Source: JBGAQP01 sp044220635
GTDB lineage: Bacteria > Pseudomonadota > Gammaproteobacteria > Burkholderiales > Usitatibacteraceae
DNA: 64,000 nucleotides
NCBI GenBank assembly: GCA_044220635.1
Contig: JBGAQP010000004.1
Span: forward strand, 1-64,000
Direction: 5' to 3'
The notes under the pieces are model-generated. The model saw nothing but the letters and a program-made list of their open reading frames with translations, was not told where the DNA came from and searched no databases. A program made the translations under genes and the position numbers. Below, piece by piece: positions 28,219-38,588 of this stretch; position 1 is the first letter of the stretch; each line of letters begins with the position of its first letter.

Positions 28219-29091
28219 CTAGGCCGGGACCGCGGCCCGGCCGGCGATCTTCGCCTTGTATTCCTGGAAGAGGGCGTGCATGCGCCGGAAGACGGGCCCG
28301 GGCTTGCCGCTGCCCACGGGCTTGCCGTCGATCGCGGTCACCGCGAGCACCTCCTTCGTCGAGGAGGAGAGCCACACCTCGTCGGCGTTGCGCACCTCGG
28401 AGGCGGCGATGGGCCGGGCCTCGAGGCGCAGCTCCCCCTGCCTCGCGAGCTCCGTGATCAGCTCATAGGTGATGCCGGTGAGGATCAGGTTGTCGTGCGG
28501 GGGCGCGGCGACCACGCCGCCCTTCACCACGAAGACGTTGGAGGCGGCCGCCTCCGTGAGGAAGCCGTCGCGAAGCAGGATCGTCTCGGCCGCGCCCGCG
28601 TCCGCGGAGATCTGGCGCGCGAGCACGTTGCCCAGCAGCGACGTGGACTTGATGTGGCACTTCTTCCAGCGGAAGTCCTCGGCCGTCACGCAGGCGACGC
28701 CGTTTTCCACCAGCTCGGGGCCCGGCGTGGCGAGCGGCGAGCACATCATGAAGACGGTGGGCGCGAGGCCCGCGGGCATCACGTGGTCGCGCCGGGGCGG
28801 CACGCCGCGCGTCACCTGCAGGTACACCGACTGGTTGCCGGGATGGTGCCCGAGGAGCTTCGCCGCGATCGCGATCCACTGCTCCACGGTGTGCGGGTTG
28901 TGCAGCCGGATCTCGTCCATCGAGCGCTGCAGGCGCTCGAAGTGCTCGCGCGCGCGCAGCATCGTGCCCCCGTAGGCGGGGATCACCTCGTAGACCCCGT
29001 CGCCGAAGAGGAAGCCCCGGTCGAGGGGGGAGATGCGGATGGCGTCGAGGGGGAGGAACTCCCCGTTGAAGTACGCGATGGGAGCGGTCAT
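28219..29091 (-). CDS. dat: D-amino acid aminotransferase (class IV PLP enzyme)
   Basis: A 290-residue fold-type IV aminotransferase. It shows YFNGEFLPL, DRGFLFGDGVYEV, the PLP lysine in CHIKSTSLLGNVLA, and the LTEAAASNVFVV motif that binds the PLP phosphate. It most resembles D-alanine transaminases, which interconvert D-alanine and D-glutamate, but ADC lyase and branched-chain aminotransferases share the fold. Its place between dacC and lipB in a cell-wall operon, six bases from each neighbour, supports D-amino acid supply or recycling for peptidoglycan. Confidence 0.85.
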   Translation of the reverse strand: MTAPIAYFNGEFLPLDAIRISPLDRGFLFGDGVYEVIPAYGGTMLRAREHFERLQRSMDEIRLHNPHTVEQWIAIAAKLLGHHPGNQSVYLQVTRGVPPRRDHVMPAGLAPTVFMMCSPLATPGPELVENGVACVTAEDFRWKKCHIKSTSLLGNVLARQISADAGAAETILLRDGFLTEAAASNVFVVKGGVVAAPPHDNLILTGITYELITELARQGELRLEARPIAASEVRNADEVWLSSSTKEVLAVTAIDGKPVGSGKPGPVFRRMHALFQEYKAKIAGRAAVPA

Positions 29092-29097
29092 GGCGAT

Positions 29098-30240
29098 TCA
29101 GCGGAACAGGAGTCGGAGGGTGTCCCACCCGCGGGAGAGGAAGCCCGCCACGGGCACGTCCTCGAGGGCGACCAGGGCGAACTCGGCCAGGGTCGCGTTG
29201 TCGCGGGTGAGCCTCATTATCCCCGCTTTCTGACCGGCGGAAAACGGCGCGACGAAGGGCTGGCGCGTCTCGAGCACCGGGCGGATGCCGGCGAAGCGAT
29301 CGCGCGGCAGCGTGAGCCACACGTCGCGCGCGAAGCCCAGGCGCAGCGTCCGGCTCGTGCCCTTGAAGATCTCGGGCGTGGCCACGGCCTCGCCCTTGCG
29401 GTAGAGGCGGCGCGTCTCGAAGGCCTGGAAGCCGAAGTTGAGCAGCTTCTGGCTCTCGGAGGTGCGCAGCGCGTCCGATTTCGCCCCGAGCACCACGGAG
29501 ATGAGGCGGCGCTCGCCGCGGCGCGCGCTCGCGACGAGCCCGTAGCCGGCGCTCTCGGTGAAGCCGGTCTTCACGCCGTCGACCGTGGGGTCGATCCACA
29601 GCAGCCGGTTGCGGTTCGACTGCGTGATGCGGTTGTAGGTGTACTCCTTCTGCGAGTAGAGCGCGTAGTCCCCGGGGTGCTCGTGGATCAGGGTCGCCGC
29701 GAGCCGCGCGAGGTCGCGCGCCGAGGCGTGATGGTCCGGCGCCGGCATGCCGGTCGCGTTGGCGAAGGCCGTGTCCGCGAGCCCCAGACGCTTCGCCTCG
29801 CGGTTCATGAGCGCGACGAAGGCCTCCTCGCTGCCCGCGACCGCCTCGGCGAGCGCGATCGCCGCGTCGTTGCCCGACTGCACGATCATCCCGCTGAGGA
29901 GCTCGCCCACCGTCGCGGGCGTGCCGGGGTCGAGGAACATGCGCGCGCCGCCCGCCTTCCATGCGCGCTCCGAGATCTTCACCTTCGCCTCGCGCTCGAG
30001 CCGGCCCGCGCGGATCGCCTCGAGGACCAGGCGCGCGGTCATGAGCTTGGTGAGCGATGCGGGCTCGAAGCGCTCCTCGGCGCCGAGGGCGGCGAGGGTC
30101 TGCCCGCTCTGCGCGTCGATCAGCACGTAGGCGCGCGCGGCGATCGGTGGCGCGGGCGGGGGCTCGATCGCGAGGGCGGGGGACCCGGCGAGGCCGAGGG
30201 CGGCGGCGAAACCTGCGAGGATGCGTCGCGGCGCGCTCAT
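29098..30240 (-). CDS. dacC: D-alanyl-D-alanine carboxypeptidase (PBP5/6 type)
   Basis: A 380-residue low-molecular-weight penicillin-binding protein that trims the terminal D-Ala from peptidoglycan stems. It has a signal peptide (residues 1-24), the catalytic SLTK motif, SGND and KTG (VKTGFTESAG), then the C-terminal beta domain and a final amphipathic anchor (WDTLRLLFR). It abuts rlpA with no gap. Free D-Ala released by this enzyme is a substrate for the neighbouring aminotransferase. Confidence 0.94.
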   Translation of the reverse strand: MSAPRRILAGFAAALGLAGSPALAIEPPPAPPIAARAYVLIDAQSGQTLAALGAEERFEPASLTKLMTARLVLEAIRAGRLEREAKVKISERAWKAGGARMFLDPGTPATVGELLSGMIVQSGNDAAIALAEAVAGSEEAFVALMNREAKRLGLADTAFANATGMPAPDHHASARDLARLAATLIHEHPGDYALYSQKEYTYNRITQSNRNRLLWIDPTVDGVKTGFTESAGYGLVASARRGERRLISVVLGAKSDALRTSESQKLLNFGFQAFETRRLYRKGEAVATPEIFKGTSRTLRLGFARDVWLTLPRDRFAGIRPVLETRQPFVAPFSAGQKAGIMRLTRDNATLAEFALVALEDVPVAGFLSRGWDTLRLLFR

Positions 30241-31191
30241 CTAGCGGGCGGAGACGAGCGGCTCGAGGCCGAGGGAGGCGCGCACCTTTTCGGCGATCGC
30301 GAGCGCCTCGTCGCGGCTGCGGTAGGGGCCGAGGCGCACCCGGTGCAGCCCGTCGCGCGCGGCGACCCCGATCGGCTCGAGAAGCCAGGGCATTTCCGGG
30401 GCGATGCGCCGCACGAAGCTCTCGGCGTTGTCGAGGCTCGCGAACGCGCCGAGCTGCACCCAGAGCCCGCCGGGCTCGGGCTGGACGATCGCGGCGGCGG
30501 GCGCCGGGACCGGCGCCTGGGCGGCGGCGACGACCGGCGGCGCGGAGGCGAGCGGCGTGGCCACGGTCCCGGCGCCCGGGGCGGCCGCCTCCGCGGGCCT
30601 CGGGGGCGCGGCCGAGGCGAGGGCGGGAGCCGCGTCGCGGCCGGCGAACACGCGCTCGACCTCGACGATCCCGCTGCCCGGGCCCGCGATGCCGATGCGC
30701 GCGGCCGCGGCGTAGGAGAGGTCGATCACGCGGTCCTCGTGGAAGGGCCCGCGGTCGTTCACGCGCACGACCACCGAGCGCCCGGTCTTCACGTTGGTCA
30801 CGCGCGCGTAGCTCGGCAGCGGCAGGGTCTTGTGCGCCGCGGTCATCGCGAACATGTCGTAGGGCTCGCCCGAGGCGGTCTTCTGGCCGTGGAACTTGCG
30901 CCCGTACCAGGACGCGGGACCGCGCTCGCGCCGCGCCTCGTCGTTCACCACGGGCACGTAGGTGCGCCCGAAGACCGTGTAGGGGCGGTTGGCGAAGCGG
31001 TGGTAGGGCTCCTCGCGCGGCACCGCGTCGGGGATCGAGGCGAGGTCCTCGGGGACCTTCTCGGGCGGGCCGTCGTCGGAGTAGTAGGCGGGTTTGCGGG
31101 GCGGCTCCGGGCGGCCCGGCGCCGTCGAGCAGGAGGCGAGGACGAGCGCGGCGGCGAGCGCCGCGAGGGCGGGAAGGGGGGCGCGCCTCAA
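30241..31191 (-). CDS. rlpA: Septal ring lytic transglycosylase-type lipoprotein RlpA
   Basis: A 316-residue outer-membrane lipoprotein. A short signal ends in the lipobox LASC. A double-psi barrel follows (about residues 85-180; GPASWYGRKFHGQKTASGE and RVNDRGPFHEDRVIDLS). After an Ala/Pro-rich linker, a C-terminal SPOR domain (about 235-316) binds denuded septal glycan. I chose the TTG at 31191, because it overlaps the rodA stop as TTGA and gives a clean signal MRRAPLPAL. In-frame codons further upstream run antisense to rodA. Confidence 0.92.
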   Translation of the reverse strand: MRRAPLPALAALAAALVLASCSTAPGRPEPPRKPAYYSDDGPPEKVPEDLASIPDAVPREEPYHRFANRPYTVFGRTYVPVVNDEARRERGPASWYGRKFHGQKTASGEPYDMFAMTAAHKTLPLPSYARVTNVKTGRSVVVRVNDRGPFHEDRVIDLSYAAAARIGIAGPGSGIVEVERVFAGRDAAPALASAAPPRPAEAAAPGAGTVATPLASAPPVVAAAQAPVPAPAAAIVQPEPGGLWVQLGAFASLDNAESFVRRIAPEMPWLLEPIGVAARDGLHRVRLGPYRSRDEALAIAEKVRASLGLEPLVSAR

Positions 31192-32285
31192 CTCGACACC
31201 AGCTGCTTGTGCGTGGAAATCGACATCAGGATGCCGAAGCCCACGAGGATGGACACGAGCGCCGTGCCGCCGTAGCTCACCATCGGCAGCGGCACGCCCA
31301 CCACCGGCAGGATCCCGCTCACCATGCCCATGTTCACGAAGGCGTAGGTGAAGAAAGTGAGCGTCACGGCGCCGGCCACGAGGCGCGCGAACGTGGTCGA
31401 GGCGTTCGCCGCGATCATGAGGCCGCGCGCGATGATCAGGACGTACAGGGCGACGAGCCCGACGTTGCCGAGCAGGCCGAACTCCTCGCCGAAGACGGCG
31501 AGGATGAAGTCCGTCGAGCGCTCGGGCACGAAGTCGAGCTGCGCCTGGGTGCCGTTGAGCCAGCCCTTGCCGAGGAGCCCCCCGGAGCCGATCGCGATCG
31601 TCGACTGGATGATGTGGTAGCCCGAACCCAGCGGGTCCTCCATGGGATCGATGAGCGTGAGCACCCGCCGGCGCTGGTAGTCGTGCAGCATCGACCACAG
31701 GAAGGGAAGGCTCGCGAGGCCCGCCGCCCCGAGCCCCAGGATCACCTTCCAGGACAGGCCCGCGAGGAAGATCACGAAAAAGCCCGAGGCGAAGATGAGC
31801 AGCGCCGTGCCCAGGTCGGGCTGGCGCACGATCAGGCCCACGGGGAGGGCGAGCAGGAGCGCGGCCACCGCGTAGTCGCGCAGCCTCAGGCCCTCCTCGC
31901 GCCGGTGGAAGAACCAGGCGAGGGCGAGCGGCACCGCGATCTTCATGATCTCCGAGGGCTGGATGGTCGTGAAGCCGAGGTTGAGCCAGCGCCGGGCGCC
32001 GTTGCGCACCTCGCCGAAGAGCGCCACCCCCACGAGGAGCACGAGTCCCGCGCAGTAGATGGGCAGGGCGAGGCGCATGAGCGCGAGCGGCGGGACGTTC
32101 GCCACGACCCAGAGCGCGGCGAGCGCGACCGCGACGTTGCGCGACTGGGCGAGCACCCGGTCGAGCGAGGCGCCGCCCGAGGCGGAGAAGATCACCGTGA
32201 GGCCGAGGGCGATCGTGAGCGCGAGCGCGGCCATGAGCGGGCCGTCGATGCGCCGCGAGAAGAGCTCGAAGGCGCGGCTAATCAT
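31188..32285 (-). CDS. rodA: Rod-shape glycan polymerase RodA
   Basis: A 365-residue SEDS-family integral membrane protein with about ten helices. It polymerises glycan strands in the elongasome together with PBP2. Family blocks include FQPSEIMKIA-like TTIQPSEIMKIAVPL, VRQPDLGTAL (catalytic Asp region), and the C-terminal VGVPLPMVSYGGTALVS. The ATG at 32285 lies eight bases inside the end of mrdA, so the two are likely coupled. Confidence 0.96.
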   Translation of the reverse strand: MISRAFELFSRRIDGPLMAALALTIALGLTVIFSASGGASLDRVLAQSRNVAVALAALWVVANVPPLALMRLALPIYCAGLVLLVGVALFGEVRNGARRWLNLGFTTIQPSEIMKIAVPLALAWFFHRREEGLRLRDYAVAALLLALPVGLIVRQPDLGTALLIFASGFFVIFLAGLSWKVILGLGAAGLASLPFLWSMLHDYQRRRVLTLIDPMEDPLGSGYHIIQSTIAIGSGGLLGKGWLNGTQAQLDFVPERSTDFILAVFGEEFGLLGNVGLVALYVLIIARGLMIAANASTTFARLVAGAVTLTFFTYAFVNMGMVSGILPVVGVPLPMVSYGGTALVSILVGFGILMSISTHKQLVSS

Positions 32286-34176
32286 GCTCGCCCTCCTCGC
32301 CGCCGAGCTTCTGGGGTGCCGCCGGCAGCTTGCCCGTGAGGTGGAAATCGAAGACCTCGCGCGCGATCGGCGCGGCGGTCGAACCTCCGTGGCCGCCGTT
32401 CTCCACGAGGATCGCCATCGCGAGCCGGGGGTCGTCGGCCGGCGCGTAGGCGATGAAGAGCGCGTGGTCGCGGTGCTCCTCGCGGATTCGCTTCTCGTCG
32501 TACTTCTCGCCCTGCTTCATGCCGATCACCTGCGCGGTGCCGGTCTTGGCGGCCATGGCGTAGGAGGCGCCCGCGCCCGCGCGCGCCGCGGTGCCCCCGG
32601 GGCGCGTCACGTCGACCATGGCGGAACGCACCAGCTCGAGGTGCTCGGGCTTGAACGCGAGCGGGGCCGAGGGGCGCGAGCCCGTCTCGCGGGTCTCCTG
32701 GGACTTCGGGTCCTGCACGCCCTTCACGAGGCGCGGGCGCACCGGCGTGCCGCCGTTGGCGAGCGTGGCGACGGCGGCGGCGAGCTGCAGCGGCGTGGCG
32801 AGGAGGTAGCCCTGGCCGATGCCCACGCTCACCGTGTCGCCCGCGTACCACTTCTGCCGGAAGCGCTGCCACTTCCAGTCCTGCGAGGGGGCGAGGCCGG
32901 GCAGCTCGCCCTCGATGTCGATGCCCGTGCGCGCGCCGAAGCCGAACTGCGTCATGAAGCGGTGGATCGCGTCGATGCCCAGGTCGTTCGCGAGCCCGTA
33001 GTAGTACGTGTCGCAGGAGATCACGATCGACTTGTGCAGGTTCACCGCCCCGTGGCCCTCCTTCTTCCAGTCGCGGTAGCGGTGGGCGACGCCCGGCAGC
33101 GTGAAGTAGCCCGGGTCCTGGATCGTGAACTCGGGCGTGCGCTTGCGCGATTCCAGCGCGGCGAGCGCCATGAAGGGCTTGATGGTCGAGCCCGGCGGGT
33201 ACTGCCCCCGCAACGCGCGGTTGTTGAGCGGCTTGTCGGGCGAGTTGTTGAGCGCCTCCCAGTTGTGGGGGTCGATGCCGTCGACGAAGAGGTTCGGGTC
33301 GAAGCCGGGCCTCGAGACGAGGGCGAGCACGTCGCCCGTCCTCGGGTCGAGGGCGACGAGCGCGCCGCGGTAGTCCTGGAAGGCGGCCTCGGCGACCTTC
33401 TGCAGCTTCAGGTCGAGGGTCACGACGAGGTTCGCGCCCGAGATCGGCTCGTTCCTCGCGAGCGAGCGGATCGCGCGCCCGCCCGCGTCGATCTCGACCT
33501 GCTCGGAGCCCGTGAGCCCGTGCAGCTCGCTCTCGTAGGCGCCCTCGATGCCGAGCTTGCCGATGTGGTCCGTGCCCTTGTAGTTGGCGGTGAGCCCCTG
33601 GGAGTCGATGCGCTTCACGTCCGCGTCGTTGATGCGCCCGATGTAGCCGATCGCGTGCGAGGCGACCTCGCCCTGCGGGTAGGAGCGGAAGAGCCGCGCC
33701 TTGATCTCGAAGCCCGGGAACCGGTAGCGGTTGACGGCGAAGCGTGCGACCTCGTCCTCCGAGAGCCGCGTGCGGATCGGCAGGCTCTCGAAGTTGCGGC
33801 TCTCCTCCTGCAGGCGCTTGAAGCGGCGGCGGTCGCGCGCGCTCACCTCGATCACCTCGGCGAGTGCTTCGATCGCCTTGTCCACGTCGGCGACCTTGCT
33901 CGGCGTGATCTCGAGGGTGTATGCGGAATAGTTGGCCGCGAGCACCTCGCCGTGGCGGTCGAGGATCAGGCCGCGGTTGGGCACCACGGGCACGACCGAG
34001 ATGCGGTTGGCCTCCGCGAGGGTGTGGTAGTACTCGCGCTGGAAGACCTGCAGCCAGGTGAAGCGGCCCAGGAGCAGCGCGAAGGCGAGCAGGATCGCGA
34101 ATCCCGCGAGCATCAGCCGGCCGCGGAAGACGGCGATCTCGCGCTGCTGGTCCCGGAGCGCCTGGCCGAGCATCAT
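32278..34176 (-). CDS. mrdA: Penicillin-binding protein 2 (elongation transpeptidase)
   Basis: A 632-residue class B PBP that cross-links peptidoglycan in the lateral wall. One N-terminal transmembrane helix (about residues 20-42) precedes the PBP dimerisation domain. The transpeptidase domain has the active-site serine in GSTIKPF, the second motif SCD and the third KTG (AAKTGTAQV). The ATG at 34176 overlaps the mreD stop as ATGA. The cytoplasmic N-terminus and tail are of usual length. Confidence 0.96.
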   Translation of the reverse strand: MMLGQALRDQQREIAVFRGRLMLAGFAILLAFALLLGRFTWLQVFQREYYHTLAEANRISVVPVVPNRGLILDRHGEVLAANYSAYTLEITPSKVADVDKAIEALAEVIEVSARDRRRFKRLQEESRNFESLPIRTRLSEDEVARFAVNRYRFPGFEIKARLFRSYPQGEVASHAIGYIGRINDADVKRIDSQGLTANYKGTDHIGKLGIEGAYESELHGLTGSEQVEIDAGGRAIRSLARNEPISGANLVVTLDLKLQKVAEAAFQDYRGALVALDPRTGDVLALVSRPGFDPNLFVDGIDPHNWEALNNSPDKPLNNRALRGQYPPGSTIKPFMALAALESRKRTPEFTIQDPGYFTLPGVAHRYRDWKKEGHGAVNLHKSIVISCDTYYYGLANDLGIDAIHRFMTQFGFGARTGIDIEGELPGLAPSQDWKWQRFRQKWYAGDTVSVGIGQGYLLATPLQLAAAVATLANGGTPVRPRLVKGVQDPKSQETRETGSRPSAPLAFKPEHLELVRSAMVDVTRPGGTAARAGAGASYAMAAKTGTAQVIGMKQGEKYDEKRIREEHRDHALFIAYAPADDPRLAMAILVENGGHGGSTAAPIAREVFDFHLTGKLPAAPQKLGGEEGEHD

Positions 34177-34706
34177 GTCGGCGCCTCCCCGCGCCGGCGG
34201 CGCGAGGTGAGGAGGTCCGCGATCCCGTGGGCCGGCGCCCAGCCGAGCGCCGTGACGAAGGGCGAGAGCAGGAACGCGAAGCCGGGGAAGTCGGCGCCGA
34301 GCAGGAGGTTCAGCATCAGCATCACGGCCGAGGCGAGGATCGTGAGGCCGAGCACGTGCAGCGTCTGCTCGGGCAGGTGGAAGGCGAGGATGCGCACCCG
34401 CAGGACCTGCGCGCCGTAGACCGCGATCACGTAGGCGAAGGCGTGCTGGCCGAGCAGCGTCGAGTCGCTCACGTCCATGAGCAGTCCCGCCGCGAAGGCC
34501 GCGCCCTGTCCGATCGAGCGCGGCTCGTGCACGGTCCAGAAGAGGAGCACGAGCAGCATGAAGTCGGGCCGCGCGAGGAGCAGCCACCCGGACCACGGCA
34601 GCACCGCGAGGAAGTAGGCGGCCACGAGCGAGCCGAAGACGAGCCCCGCCCCCGCGGGGCCGCGCATCACGTCGCGGGCGATGGGTGTCAGGTCGGCGGC
34701 TCTCAC
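34173..34706 (-). CDS. mreD: Rod-shape-determining protein MreD
   Basis: A 177-residue inner-membrane protein with about five helices, part of the MreBCD elongasome. The conserved WLLLARPDFMLLVLLFW and GLLMDVSDSTLLGQHAF stretches are typical. The GTG start at 34706 overlaps the mreC stop as GTGA, and the stop overlaps the mrdA start. A Met 12 codons further in is less likely because conserved context would be lost. Confidence 0.92.
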   Translation of the reverse strand: MRAADLTPIARDVMRGPAGAGLVFGSLVAAYFLAVLPWSGWLLLARPDFMLLVLLFWTVHEPRSIGQGAAFAAGLLMDVSDSTLLGQHAFAYVIAVYGAQVLRVRILAFHLPEQTLHVLGLTILASAVMLMLNLLLGADFPGFAFLLSPFVTALGWAPAHGIADLLTSRRRRGEAPT

Positions 34707-35614
34707 GGGCGCCGCCCCCTCGGCACCCGCTCGCGCGCGCCCTTGCGTTCCTCGGCCCTCGCCTCCGGGGGCGCGGCGCGCGCGGGGGGCGCGGGCAGCA
34801 CCATCACGAAGCGGAAGTTGTCCACCCGCGCGGCGGGCAGCGCCACGATGCGCGCGAACACGTAGGCGGCGTTCTTCTCGACGCTCGTCACGCGCGCGAC
34901 CACGAGGCCGGGCGGGTAGGTCCCGTCCACGCCCGAGGTCACGAAGAGGTCGCCGTTTTGCACGTCGGCCGACACCGGCATGAAGGGCACGTCGATCGTG
35001 CCGTCCTTGCCCGAGCCCACGGCGATGGCGCGCAGGCCGTTCCTGACCAGCATCACCGGCACCGACTGGTCCTTCTCGGTGACGAGCGTCACCTCGGAGG
35101 CGAAGGGGCCCGAGTGGGTCACCTGGCCCACGACGCCCGTGCCGTCGATCACGGGCATGCCGGGGCGCACGGCCTGGGTGAGGCCCTTGTCGATCACGAC
35201 CTTGCGGGTGAAGGGATTGCGCGCCGAATACAGCACTTCCGCGACCATCCCCTCGGAGGCGTAGGCGCTCTTGCCGGGCGCGAGCCCGAGCAGCTGCTCC
35301 TGCTCCGCCTTCAGGAGCGCGGCCTGCTGCGCGGCCGCGGCCTGCTCGAGCAGCCTCGCCTTGAGATCCTGGTTCTCGCGCAGGAGCCGGTCCTGGCTCG
35401 AGAAGTAGTCGCTGACCCGGGAGAGCATCTCGCCGGGGAGGGCCGCCACGCGCTGCGCCGGGTGCGCGAGCACGGAGAGCGCGAGGCGCACGGTCTCGAG
35501 CGCGTGGAAGCGGTGGTCGGCGATCATGACGGCGATCGCCGCGAGCGCGAAGAAGGTGACGCGGGCGAGCGGGCTCGGGCCGCGGTGGAAGAACGGGGGC
35601 GGTTCGCGGATCAC
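34703..35614 (-). CDS. mreC: Rod-shape-determining protein MreC
   Basis: A 303-residue bitopic protein. A single helix (about residues 18-35) is followed by a periplasmic coiled coil (about 65-105) and the two-barrel MreC domain with AEVLYSARNPFTRKVVIDKG and GVVGQVTHSGPFASEVTLVT. It bridges MreB filaments to PBP2. The C-terminus is an Arg/Pro/Glu-rich tail that extends beyond the typical domain. It starts 78 bases after mreB. Confidence 0.95.
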   Translation of the reverse strand: MIREPPPFFHRGPSPLARVTFFALAAIAVMIADHRFHALETVRLALSVLAHPAQRVAALPGEMLSRVSDYFSSQDRLLRENQDLKARLLEQAAAAQQAALLKAEQEQLLGLAPGKSAYASEGMVAEVLYSARNPFTRKVVIDKGLTQAVRPGMPVIDGTGVVGQVTHSGPFASEVTLVTEKDQSVPVMLVRNGLRAIAVGSGKDGTIDVPFMPVSADVQNGDLFVTSGVDGTYPPGLVVARVTSVEKNAAYVFARIVALPAARVDNFRFVMVLPAPPARAAPPEARAEERKGARERVPRGRRP

Positions 35615-35692
35615 GCGCGTTCGCCCCCGCCGGGCCCGGCAATCCCGCCGCGCGGGTCTTTCGACGGGGCGGGCTCGGGGACTCGCACGGGG

Positions 35693-36736
<1,044 letters not shown>

Positions 36737-36790
36737 CTTGATCCGTAAAGAGTTTCTGGGCGCGGGCTTTCCCCGGGGAGGGGGGTTGCC

Positions 36791-36796
36791 TATAAT
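36791..36796 (+). promoter_or_regulatory. -10 element of the gatCAB operon
   Basis: A perfect TATAAT lies about 45 bases before the gatC ATG in a locally AT-rich stretch. The bases 17 upstream (TTTCCC) are a poor -35, so an activator or contacts around the -10 may compensate. Confidence 0.5.
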
Positions 36797-36839
36797 AGCC
36801 CAAAATCGCGTCGAATTAAGGCTTTAGGACGTTTTCCGC

Positions 36840-37124
36840 ATGTTTTCCTTGGAGCAGGTCCGCGCCATCGCCCGGCTCGCCCGCATCGCGGTCGACGAGG
36901 GCGAGGCTGTTGCGCTGCAGCAGCAGCTCGACGGCATCTTCGCGATGATCGAGCGCATGCGCGCGGTCGACACCGCGGGCGTGGAGCCGATGTCGCACCC
37001 GCAGGAGGTGATGCAGCGCCTGCGCGCCGACGAAGTGACCGAGACGGACCAGCACGCGCTCTTCCAGTCGGTCGCCCCGCAGGTCGAGGACGGCCTCTAC
37101 CTCGTCCCCAAAGTGATCGAGTGA
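36840..37124 (+). CDS. gatC: Asp-tRNA(Asn)/Glu-tRNA(Gln) amidotransferase subunit C
   Basis: A 94-residue subunit that stabilises GatA and links it to GatB. The conserved VRAIARLARIAVDEGEA start, MIERMRAVDTAGVEPMSHP and the C-terminal QVEDGLYLVPKVIE are all present. gatA begins one base after its stop. Confidence 0.95.
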   Translation: MFSLEQVRAIARLARIAVDEGEAVALQQQLDGIFAMIERMRAVDTAGVEPMSHPQEVMQRLRADEVTETDQHALFQSVAPQVEDGLYLVPKVIE

Positions 37125-37125
37125 C

Positions 37126-38583
37126 GTGCACGCCGAGGACCTGACCGGGCTCGCGCGATCGCTCGCCGCGAAGCGCTTCTCGAGCGAGGAGCTCACGCGC
37201 CACTGCCTCGAGCGCATCGAGCGGCTGGGCTCCGCCCTCAACGCCTTCGTCACGGTCGACGCCGGGAAGGCGCTCGCCGCCGCGCGCGCCGCCGACGGGC
37301 GCATCGCCCGGGGCGAGGCCGCGGCGCTCACCGGCATCCCGATCGCGCACAAGGACCTCTTCTGCGCGAAGGGCTGGCGCACGACCTGCGGATCGCGCAT
37401 CCTCGGCAACTTCGTCGCGCCCTACGACGCGCACGTGGTCGAGCTGTTCGACCGTGCGGGCGCCGTCCTCGTGGGCAAGACGAACATGGACGAGTTCGCG
37501 ATGGGATCGTCCAACGAGGGCTCGTACTTCGGGCCGGTGAGGAATCCCTGGGATCCCGCGCGCGTTCCCGGCGGGAGCTCCGGCGGCTCGGCGGCCGCGG
37601 TCGCCGCGCGGCTCGTGCCCGCGGCGACGGGCACGGACACGGGCGGGTCGATCCGCCAGCCCGCGTCCCTTTCGGGCACCTGCGGCATCCGCCCGACCTA
37701 CGGCGCGGTCTCGCGCTACGGGATGGTCGCCTTCGCCTCCTCGCTCGACCAGGGCGGGGCCTTCGGCAAGAGCGCGCGCGACCTCGCGCTCCTGCTGAAC
37801 GTCATGGCGGGGTTCGACCCGCGCGATTCCACCAGCATCGAGCGCCCGAAGGAGGACTACGCGCGCCGCCTCGACATGCCGCTGAAGGGCCTGCGCGTGG
37901 GGCTGCCGAAGGAGTACTTCACGAAGGACCTCGCCGCCGATGTCGCCAAGCCTGTGCTCGAGGCGGTCGAGGCCCTTCGCCGCCTCGGCGCCGGGACCGT
38001 GGAAGTGAGCCTGCCGAACCAGGAGCTCGCGGTCCCGGTCTACTACGTGATCGCCCCCGCGGAGGCCTCGTCGAACCTCTCGCGCTTCGACGGCGTGCGC
38101 TACGGCTACCGCGCCCCCGAGTACGCCGACCTCGCCGACATGTACGCGAAGACCCGCGCCCAGGGCTTCGGCGCGGAGGTGAAGCGGCGCATCCTCACCG
38201 GGACCTACGTGCTCTCCCACGGCTACTACGACGCCTACTACCTGCAGGCGCAGAAGGTGCGCCGCCTGATCGCCCGCGACTTCGCCGAGGCCTTCGCCAG
38301 GTGCGACCTCATCGCCGGCCCCGTCGCGCCGACTGTGGCCTTCCCGATCGGCGAGAAGACCACGGACCCGGTGCAGATGTACCTCGAGGACCTCTACACG
38401 ATCTCGGTGAACCTCGCGGGCCTTCCGGGGCTTTCCGTGCCCTGCGGCTTCGGCGAAAAGGGCCTGCCCGTGGGCCTGCAGCTCATCGGCAACTACTTCG
38501 ACGAGGCGCGCATGCTCCAGGCCGCGCACCAGTACCAGCAGGCCACGGACTGGCACCTGCGCGCCCCCCCGGGGTTCGAGTGA
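37126..38583 (+). CDS. gatA: Asp-tRNA(Asn)/Glu-tRNA(Gln) amidotransferase subunit A
   Basis: A 485-residue amidase that frees ammonia from glutamine for transamidation of misacylated tRNA. The Ser-Ser-Lys triad is recognisable: Lys in PIAHKDLFC, Ser in GGSSGGSAAA and Ser in GTDTGGSIRQPAS. A GTG start at 37126 gives VHAEDLTGLAR. In bacteria lacking AsnRS or GlnRS this complex is essential. Confidence 0.96.
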   Translation: MHAEDLTGLARSLAAKRFSSEELTRHCLERIERLGSALNAFVTVDAGKALAAARAADGRIARGEAAALTGIPIAHKDLFCAKGWRTTCGSRILGNFVAPYDAHVVELFDRAGAVLVGKTNMDEFAMGSSNEGSYFGPVRNPWDPARVPGGSSGGSAAAVAARLVPAATGTDTGGSIRQPASLSGTCGIRPTYGAVSRYGMVAFASSLDQGGAFGKSARDLALLLNVMAGFDPRDSTSIERPKEDYARRLDMPLKGLRVGLPKEYFTKDLAADVAKPVLEAVEALRRLGAGTVEVSLPNQELAVPVYYVIAPAEASSNLSRFDGVRYGYRAPEYADLADMYAKTRAQGFGAEVKRRILTGTYVLSHGYYDAYYLQAQKVRRLIARDFAEAFARCDLIAGPVAPTVAFPIGEKTTDPVQMYLEDLYTISVNLAGLPGLSVPCGFGEKGLPVGLQLIGNYFDEARMLQAAHQYQQATDWHLRAPPGFE

Positions 38584-38588
38584 ACGCG

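Noticed and set aside
27955..31275. A 1106-codon plus-strand frame opposite dat, dacC and rlpA
   Set aside because: The opposite strand encodes well-recognised enzymes with intact motifs. The long frame has only compositional bias.
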